The notes beneath the pieces are model-generated. The model was given only the letters and a program-made list of their open reading frames with translations, did no database searches and was not told the origin of the DNA. 19,148 nt of DNA from DASZXJ01 sp035545895 (GTDB lineage: Bacteria; Planctomycetota; Phycisphaerae; Tepidisphaerales; Tepidisphaeraceae), in assembly GCA_035545895.1 (NCBI GenBank), contig DASZXJ010000196.1, forward strand, positions 1-19,148, given 5' to 3'. The translations under genes and the position numbers were made by a program. How positions within the stretch are numbered: the stretch's first letter is position 1; each line of letters begins with the position of its first letter. Shown here piece after piece: positions 14,458 through 19,148 of the stretch.

Positions 14458-14485
14458 GAAACCCCTTAAGCCGTACGCGGGTTTC
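14458..14485. promoter_or_regulatory. 7-bp dyad in the leader of the GT2 gene
   Basis: GAAACCC (14458-14464) and GGGTTTC (14479-14485) are perfect inverted copies with a 14-bp spacer, 98 bases before the likely ATG and just after a TATATT box. It could be an operator or a leader hairpin; no regulator is adjacent. Confidence 0.3.
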
Positions 14486-14583
14486 GGTATGGGGGTTGCA
14501 TGCTCAATTCACACGGACATGGGCCATTGAATCAGTTCAAAATCCGTGCTAACACGGTGATGTTCTTGGAAGGGTGCACGAAA

Positions 14584-15609
14584 ATGTCACAGGATTTGGA
14601 TCAGGCGTCGAACAGGCGCCCACGGGTCAGTATCGGAATGCCCGTACGTAATGGGCATCGTTTCATTCGCCAAGCGTTAGATTCGCTACTGGCGCAGACC
14701 TTTACCGACTTCGAAATCGTCATCTGCGATAACGCTTCAACCGATCAAACCGAGCAGATTTGTCGGGAGTATATGGCGCGCGACTCACGCGTGCGTTATT
14801 TCCGCAATTCGACAAACCTCGGACCTGCCGGCAACCATAATAAGTGCTTTAACCTCTCGCGCGGTGAGTATTTCCGATGGCATGCTCACGATGACATGTG
14901 CCACCCGGAATACTTAAGCAAGTGCGTTGAACTGCTGGACGGCGATCCGAGCATTGTGGTGGCTTACCCCAAGGTGCTGATTGTCGATGAGGTTGGGGCT
15001 CCGCTGGAACAATATGATTTTCACCCGGATACCGATGGGCCCGACCCCGCCAGGCGGTTTGGCGCGTTGGTGCTGATTAACCACCGCAAGCACCGCGCCT
15101 GCGAGATATTCGGTTTGATGCGTTCTTCGGCTTTGACGCAGACCCCGCTGGAAGGCGCCTATGCCCGCGGCGACAGCGTTTTGCTGGCGCGGATGGCGCT
15201 GCTTGGACGAATGGTCGAGTATCCCGAGCGATATTTCCTTTCGCGAAGCCATACCAGCCAATCGATGCAGACGCTTCCGACTGCGAGCAGGAACGGTCGA
15301 AGCTTCCTGTCGCGGGTGCTGGGCACCGGCCCGCTTCCGCCGCCGGAATGGTGGGATGCCTCCCGCAAGGGCAAGGCGAATTTCCCCGAATGGAACCTGT
15401 TCAAGGAATATTGGATTTCGATTGCTCGCACGGAAAATCTAAGTGCTGGCGACCGAATTCGTTGCTATGGTGTCATGTTGAGGTGGTTGGTCGCCAACGT
15501 GCATAAGCTCGCCCGCGATCTGGTCTTTGCTGCTGAAACGGTCATCAGCCGGATCAAGCAGAAGGTTGTCGCCAGCAATTGGCGCGACGCAGGCGCTGTA
15601 GGTAATTAA
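14584..15609 (+). CDS. Glycosyltransferase family 2
   Basis: 341 residues, cytoplasmic GT-A fold. The family opening is clear: RVSIGMPVRNGHRFIRQALDSLLAQTFTDFEIVICDNASTDQT (residues 14-56), with Asp49 for nucleotide binding, then RYFRNSTNLGPAGNHNKCFNLSRGEY and the metal-binding HDDM (102-105, the DxD-equivalent). It transfers an activated sugar to an unknown acceptor, as in cell-surface glycan synthesis. The C-terminal part has no strong transmembrane helix but ends in a basic amphipathic region (~305-341). ATG 14584 is chosen because GGAAGGG (14568-14574) lies nine bases upstream; ATG 14500 and 14560 in the same frame lack such a site. It is probably co-transcribed with the oxygenase gene 29 bases downstream. 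Confidence 0.92.
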   Translation: MSQDLDQASNRRPRVSIGMPVRNGHRFIRQALDSLLAQTFTDFEIVICDNASTDQTEQICREYMARDSRVRYFRNSTNLGPAGNHNKCFNLSRGEYFRWHAHDDMCHPEYLSKCVELLDGDPSIVVAYPKVLIVDEVGAPLEQYDFHPDTDGPDPARRFGALVLINHRKHRACEIFGLMRSSALTQTPLEGAYARGDSVLLARMALLGRMVEYPERYFLSRSHTSQSMQTLPTASRNGRSFLSRVLGTGPLPPPEWWDASRKGKANFPEWNLFKEYWISIARTENLSAGDRIRCYGVMLRWLVANVHKLARDLVFAAETVISRIKQKVVASNWRDAGAVGN

Positions 15610-15638
15610 GGGTCCAGTGGTTTAGAAAGGATTGATTG

Positions 15639-16568
15639 ATGAAAAGCGTTTACGTTGATTCAAAAATGAGTGATTCCGAGCGTTTGGAGCGTCTGTACAA
15701 TGGCGAGCTCTTCGTGTTTTCGCCGCGCCCCAGCATGCTCAAGCTGATCCATCATGCCCGCGAGATGATTGAAAAGGCCTTTGCGCCGCTCGATCCGCAG
15801 AAGGCGCAGTATTCGATGCCGGTTGAGAAGTACGTCGAAATCTGCACGCCGCTCAAACCCGGGTTCATTCACCATCCTGAAACGAAAAAGATCATCCAGG
15901 GCATTCTCCAGGAGTTTAACTGCGATATGCAGAAGACTTATCTGGACGTGCCGCGTTTGCGCATGGTCACCAGCGACGGCTATCTGACCAGCGGCGTGGG
16001 TTATGCGCACCACCCGCATCGCGATACGTGGTATTCCGCCCCGATGAGCCAGATCAACTGGTGGGTGCCGATTTACGACATCGAAACGTCGCAGTCGATG
16101 GCGTTTCACCCGCATTACTGGGACAAGCCGATCAAGAACGGCAGCGCGTCGTTCAACTATTACGAATGGAACGCGATGGGCCGCAAGGATGCGTCCAAGC
16201 ACATCAAGACCGACACGCGCAAACAGCCCAAGCCGGAAGAGGAATTGCAGTTGCAGCCTGAAGTCCGGTTTGTGTTGCCGGCGGGCGGCGTGGTGCTCTT
16301 CTCGGGCGCTCACCTGCATTCGACGGTCGCCAATACATCGGGCAAGGCCCGGTACAGCATCGACTTCCGCACGGTGAATCTCGACGCGGTCAAGACCAAG
16401 GGCGGCGCCAAGAACATCGATTCGCATTGCACGGGGACGAGTCTCCGAGACTACATGCGTGGATCAGACTTGGTCCGCTTGGATGAATCGGTCGTCTCGC
16501 TATACGATGACACGCCTGCCGCCGAAGGCATTCGCGTCTACCAGCCGGAACTGGCGGCGGCGAAGTAA
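15639..16568 (+). CDS. 2OG-Fe(II) oxygenase-like (phytanoyl-CoA dioxygenase superfamily-like) protein
   Basis: 309 residues, cytoplasmic. The double-stranded beta-helix metal site is suggested by His127-x-Asp129 in AHHPHRDTWY, a distal His in SGAHLHST (His225 or His227) and an Arg in ARYSIDFR (Arg238 or Arg244) for 2-oxoglutarate, in the right order and spacing for a non-haem iron dioxygenase. The WWVPIYDI strand and PAGGVVLFSG strand fit as core strands. The substrate is unknown; gene pairing with a GT2 enzyme suggests hydroxylation of a glycan, lipid or small-molecule building block (inference). ATG 15639 follows AAGGA (15627-15631); a TTG one codon earlier is less likely. A strong terminator lies 24 bases after the stop. 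Confidence 0.78.
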   Translation: MKSVYVDSKMSDSERLERLYNGELFVFSPRPSMLKLIHHAREMIEKAFAPLDPQKAQYSMPVEKYVEICTPLKPGFIHHPETKKIIQGILQEFNCDMQKTYLDVPRLRMVTSDGYLTSGVGYAHHPHRDTWYSAPMSQINWWVPIYDIETSQSMAFHPHYWDKPIKNGSASFNYYEWNAMGRKDASKHIKTDTRKQPKPEEELQLQPEVRFVLPAGGVVLFSGAHLHSTVANTSGKARYSIDFRTVNLDAVKTKGGAKNIDSHCTGTSLRDYMRGSDLVRLDESVVSLYDDTPAAEGIRVYQPELAAAK

Positions 16569-16591
16569 CCGGGTCTTTCCTGATAAACAAC

Positions 16592-16634
16592 AAGAGGCGG
16601 ACATCCGGCAAAGGTGTCCGCCTCTTTTCTTTTT
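16592..16634. terminator. Intrinsic, probably bidirectional terminator
   Basis: AAGAGGCGGACA (16592-16603) pairs perfectly with TGTCCGCCTCTT (16615-16626), 11-nt loop, followed on the plus strand by TTCTTTTTG. It ends the GT2/oxygenase unit. Read on the minus strand the hairpin is followed by TTGTTGTTTATC, so it can also serve the convergent Cys-rich gene, whose stop is only 15 bases away. Confidence 0.93.
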
Positions 16635-16641
16635 GCGTCGA

Positions 16642-16875
16642 TCATTGATGGTCGTGCCCGCTCATTACACCTGTTTCCGAAGCGCAGTGGGCACAGCAGA
16701 AATTCCTTCCATCGGCTTCGATTCCATGACCGATGATCCGGCATCCGCAATGCCCGCATCGCGGCGCGAGCGCATGGATCGCGCATTCAAAACTGTCGAA
16801 GACATGTGTATGGCCTGCGATGATGATACTGAAAGACTTCTCGTACTCGTTGCCACAAACTTCACAGCGAGCCAT
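16642..16875 (-). CDS. Small cysteine-rich metal-binding protein (prokaryotic-metallothionein-like)
   Basis: 77 residues with nine Cys (4, 7, 31, 40, 43, 45, 60, 61, 64) and eight His, arranged as CEVCGN, a FDSFECAIHALAPRCGHCGCRIIGHG core and NFCCAHCAS. The pattern is of a small zinc-ribbon or YHS/TRASH-like metal binder; I recall close relatives annotated as prokaryotic metallothionein-like, but this needs a search. It probably binds Zn or another soft metal in the cytoplasm (no signal peptide). ATG 16875 is set by AAGGGAG five bases upstream on the minus strand; an ATG five codons earlier would swallow that site. A 21-bp dyad lies ~32 bases upstream. It is convergent with the oxygenase gene and downstream of, but not coupled to, the export operon. 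Confidence 0.78.
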   Translation of the reverse strand: MARCEVCGNEYEKSFSIIIAGHTHVFDSFECAIHALAPRCGHCGCRIIGHGIEADGRNFCCAHCASETGVMSGHDHQ

Positions 16876-16906
16876 GGTCGCTCCCTTCATAAAATCAACT
16901 GTAGGG

Positions 16907-16927
16907 CGATCAAAGTGACGTTGATCG
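16907..16927. promoter_or_regulatory. 21-bp dyad upstream of the Cys-rich gene
   Basis: CGATCAA (16907-16913) and TTGATCG (16921-16927) are perfect inverted copies around seven bases. The dyad is 32 bases before the start of the metal-binding protein gene and 36 after the permease stop, so it could be an operator for the former or part of a 3'-end structure for the latter. No T-tract supports termination. Confidence 0.4.
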
Positions 16928-16962
16928 TAAATCAGAATTGTCCTGATGCGCTGGTGGGAGAA

Positions 16963-18075
16963 TCACAGCGTTCGTCTGAACAGGAGGGTGGCGGAGAACA
17001 TCGCCAGGACCGTGAAACAGGCCAGATAGGCCAGGTCAAATCCGATAGCCGTCAACCCTGTGTTTTTCAGCAACAACTCCTTAAATCCATGCACGGCATA
17101 AGTGAATGGATCGACCCGCGCGATGACTTTCATCCAATTCGGGAATGCGCCGATGGGATAGACCGCGCCGCTGGGAAAAAAGAGCATGGTATTGAGCACC
17201 CCAAAGATCGCGCGCGGGACAAGCGGATCACTGACGCGAACCATCAGCAGGAACATCATGCTGATCAGCGCCAGAGCCGTGACGATCACCAGCAGTAGCA
17301 TTCGCGCCAGTCGGGCGATGTTGAGTGGATCAGGGATACCGGCGATCAATGAGCCAAAGATGATCAGCACAAGTCCCGAGACAATCGACTTGGCTGCGCC
17401 AGCGAGGTTGAAACCCATGATTAGTTCGAACTTGCGAATGGGAGTGACCAGGTATCCTTCGTGCAGCCCACGCGCTTTGTCGTCGATGAATATGATTCCT
17501 CCGCCGATCATGGCTGAGACAAATATTGCCAGGACAATCGTGCCGGGAAGTAGATATTGGATGTAAGGCACATAGGGGTAGATCTCGACGACCGAAACAT
17601 CCACCACAGCCGGCATGCGCGGCGCGAGACCTTTCTGGTTATACGCTGCGACCAGTTGTGACATGGTGCCGCCCATGGCGGATGACACGAATTGATCGGT
17701 ATTGTCTTCGATCAACGCGAAGTGCGGTTGAGCGCCCGCGAGCACCTTTCGCGAAAATTCCGGCGGAATGGTGATTACGGCGCTGATCTTGCCGGTGCGA
17801 ACATCCGCGATGGCGGTTGATTGGTCGCTATAGGCCACCGTATCGAACGTCTGCGCGTTGGCGGCAACCGCCTGGAACATTTCCTTGAGACGAACCGCCG
17901 GCACGCCATGATCCTGATCGACCATGCCGATGTGCACGTTCTTCACCTTGCCGCCAAACGCATAGCCCAGGATCACCAGTTGCACGAGCGGCATGACCAT
18001 CGAAACGATGATGAGCGTCGGGCTTCGCTTAAACCGCCGAAGGTCGCGCTCGATGATGGCCCAGATGCGATTCAT
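16963..18075 (-). CDS. ABC-2 type transporter permease
   Basis: 370 residues, the normal length for YbhR/YbhS-type permeases. The N-terminal RDLRRFKRSPTLIIVSMVMPLVQLVILGYAF holds the first membrane helix, followed by a large periplasmic domain (about residues 45-185, including VDQDHGVPA and SRKVLAGAQPHFALIEDN), then five C-terminal helices with the family GLHEGYLVTPIRKFELIMG coupling segment. The protein exports an unknown substrate (drug, lipid or polysaccharide-linked). ATG 18075 follows GAGGAA on the minus strand and lies 10 bases after the ATPase stop codon; upstream in-frame starts to 18177 lie inside that gene. It forms one operon with the ATPase and the adaptor. Confidence 0.93.
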   Translation of the reverse strand: MNRIWAIIERDLRRFKRSPTLIIVSMVMPLVQLVILGYAFGGKVKNVHIGMVDQDHGVPAVRLKEMFQAVAANAQTFDTVAYSDQSTAIADVRTGKISAVITIPPEFSRKVLAGAQPHFALIEDNTDQFVSSAMGGTMSQLVAAYNQKGLAPRMPAVVDVSVVEIYPYVPYIQYLLPGTIVLAIFVSAMIGGGIIFIDDKARGLHEGYLVTPIRKFELIMGFNLAGAAKSIVSGLVLIIFGSLIAGIPDPLNIARLARMLLLVIVTALALISMMFLLMVRVSDPLVPRAIFGVLNTMLFFPSGAVYPIGAFPNWMKVIARVDPFTYAVHGFKELLLKNTGLTAIGFDLAYLACFTVLAMFSATLLFRRTL

Positions 18076-18085
18076 GGATGTTCCT

Positions 18086-19075
18086 CTACTTGCGATCGTA
18101 CATGTGTCCGATGCTATATCCCTGTGCCGCCTGAAGCGCATCGCGAAGCTGATGGCCGGTGTAATGGACAAACACATCGTCCAGCGTTGTGCTCTGCACT
18201 GAAAGCGACGTTACTGCGATATTTGCGTTCTTGGCCGCTTCCAGCAATGCCACAGTTGTTTGCGGACCGTTCTGCGATGAAATCCGAAACACATGTTCCT
18301 GCGCCTTGACCTCCGCCACGTCGGGCAATGCTTGAAGAGTTTCGATCCAACCATCGGGAATGCGGGAGAAGCTGGCCTCAACAAAGTTCTTTCCGGGAAT
18401 GGACGTTTTCAGTTTGAGCGGTGAATCCAGCGCCACCAGCTTGCCATGATCGACGATGGCGATCCGATCGCAGAGCTTGTCGGCTTCGTCCATGTAGTGG
18501 GTGGTGACGATAATGGTCAGATCGCGTTCACGCTTCAGGCGCGAAAGCATTTCCCAAACCGAAACGCGCGATACCGGATCAAGCCCGGTCGTCGGTTCGT
18601 CGAGAAAAAATATCTTGGGCTCATGCACCAGCCCGCGAGCAATTTCCAGGCGCCTGCGCATACCGCCTGAGAATGTCTTGACCGGTTTGTCTCGCCATTG
18701 GCTAAGTTCGACCGCAGCGAGCAATTCGTCGATCGTTTTCCTTCGTTTTTCCCGGCCAATGCCGTACAGCTTGGCGAAAATGCTCATGTTTTCTTCTGCG
18801 CTCAGGTCAAGATCGGAGGTCATCGCCTGCGGTATGACGCCGATTGCTTGTCGCACGTCGTTGGCGCCTTTGACCACATCAAATCCACCAACCCGAGCAA
18901 TGCCCGAGGTCGGCGGCACCAGCGTGGTGAGCATCCGAATCAGGGTCGATTTGCCCGCGCCATTGGGTCCCAGCAGGCCAAAGACCTCGCCGTGGTTGAC
19001 CGTGAATCTCAGGCCGTCAACGGCGCAGAAGTCGCCGAATTTCTTGGTCAGGTTTTCGACTTCGACGTCAAACAT
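18086..19075 (-). CDS. ABC transporter ATP-binding protein (export type)
   Basis: 329 residues, single ABC domain plus ~100-residue C-terminal extension like that of DrrA/YbhF halves (DUF4162-like region). Walker A GPNGAGKST (36-44), Q-loop Gln83 (VIPQAMTSD), signature FSGGMRRRLEIARGL (135-149), Walker B and D-loop FFLDEPTTGLDP (156-167), H-loop VTTHYMDEAD (His193). It drives the adjacent ABC-2 permease. ATG 19075 is chosen because it starts right after the adaptor stop codon with a 1-bp gap (TAACATG), though ATG 19096 inside the adaptor gene is possible. The gene order adaptor, ATPase, permease fits a YbhGFSR-like efflux system. Confidence 0.95.
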   Translation of the reverse strand: MFDVEVENLTKKFGDFCAVDGLRFTVNHGEVFGLLGPNGAGKSTLIRMLTTLVPPTSGIARVGGFDVVKGANDVRQAIGVIPQAMTSDLDLSAEENMSIFAKLYGIGREKRRKTIDELLAAVELSQWRDKPVKTFSGGMRRRLEIARGLVHEPKIFFLDEPTTGLDPVSRVSVWEMLSRLKRERDLTIIVTTHYMDEADKLCDRIAIVDHGKLVALDSPLKLKTSIPGKNFVEASFSRIPDGWIETLQALPDVAEVKAQEHVFRISSQNGPQTTVALLEAAKNANIAVTSLSVQSTTLDDVFVHYTGHQLRDALQAAQGYSIGHMYDRK

Positions 19076-19076
19076 G

Positions 19077-19148
19077 TTATTTCTCGAGCGGCACATCAAC
19101 GAAGGCGGTCATTCCAACCGCCAGCGCGCGATCCTTATTGTCACACCG
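19077..19148 (-). CDS. C-terminal end of a probable HlyD-family adaptor protein, partial
   Basis: Only the last 23 codons are in the window; they end VGMTAFVDVPLEK and a TAA at 19077-19079. The G-M-x-A-x-V-x-V-P end with its beta-strand is the usual close of HlyD/membrane-fusion proteins, whose last barrel strand reads PGM-x-V-x-V. One base separates its stop from the ATPase ATG. The family call rests on this short piece and on the operon type. Confidence 0.6.
   Translation of the reverse strand, partial: RCDNKDRALAVGMTAFVDVPLEK

Larger units (their letters stand above)
14196..14583. other. Gene-free region between hsp20 and the GT2 gene
   Basis: About 390 bases, AT-richer than the genes around it. 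It carries the hsp20 terminator hairpin (14234-14280), small dyads AGGGA/TCCCT (14289-14300) and AAACGAT/ATCGTTT (14305-14321), TATAAA and TATATT boxes near 14430-14448 that could be -10 elements for the GT2 gene, and the dyad GAAACCC/GGGTTTC (14458-14485). I see no gene or known riboswitch. Confidence 0.6.

Noticed and set aside
16459..17298. 279-codon plus-strand frame
   Set aside because: Overlaps the oxygenase end, the terminator, the Cys-rich gene and the permease gene; it would be read through an intrinsic terminator.

Overview
The window (about 19.1 kb, moderately GC-rich, tightly packed) reads as chromosomal DNA from a free-living bacterium, most likely a planctomycete (Planctomycetota, possibly class Phycisphaerae). 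That assignment is inference. It rests on a DUF2934-type small protein, many genes without a Shine-Dalgarno site, GC-rich intergenic palindromes, and a block around 12.35-12.58 kb whose translation contains KTNPI, which I recall from memory as a dispersed repeat in planctomycete genomes. No phage, plasmid, CRISPR array, rRNA or tRNA is visible.

Layout, left to right. Positions 1-2753 (+): the end of a sugar-binding periplasmic protein gene, its double-domain ABC ATPase (RbsA/MglA type), and a Bcp-type peroxiredoxin joined to the ATPase by an ATGA overlap. Positions 2936-5847 (+): a DUF2934 protein, a stand-alone LON substrate-binding-domain protein whose start lies inside a large dyad, a gamma-glutamylcyclotransferase-like protein and an NhaA Na+/H+ antiporter. 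Positions 5848-7218 look accessory: a minus-strand GNAT-like gene remnant, a nucleotidyltransferase-fold protein (AbiEii/DUF6036-like) with its own promoter and an acidic tail, and a second possible minus-strand remnant. Positions 7219-12078: a methyltransferase (-) diverging from a GT39-like membrane glycosyltransferase (+), which overlaps hrpB; hrpB carries an in-frame GC-rich palindrome.

Positions 12079-12659 hold no convincing gene but several palindromes and dispersed-repeat sequence. Then come miaA (-) and a divergent hsp20 (+), whose leader has a near-consensus sigma-54-like site and a small hairpin over its Shine-Dalgarno. Positions 14584-16568 (+) hold a two-gene unit, a GT2 glycosyltransferase and a 2OG-Fe(II) oxygenase-like protein, ending in a strong intrinsic terminator shared with a convergent cysteine-rich metal-binding protein gene. 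The right end (-) is an export operon: the tail of a probable HlyD-type adaptor, an ABC ATPase and an ABC-2 permease.

The best candidates for something new are the orphan nucleotidyltransferase with its C-terminal module, the GT2/oxygenase pair, the palindrome inside hrpB, and the dyads controlling the LON-domain, hsp20 and Cys-rich genes. I see no complete multi-gene defence or novel enzymatic system that I can name with confidence.
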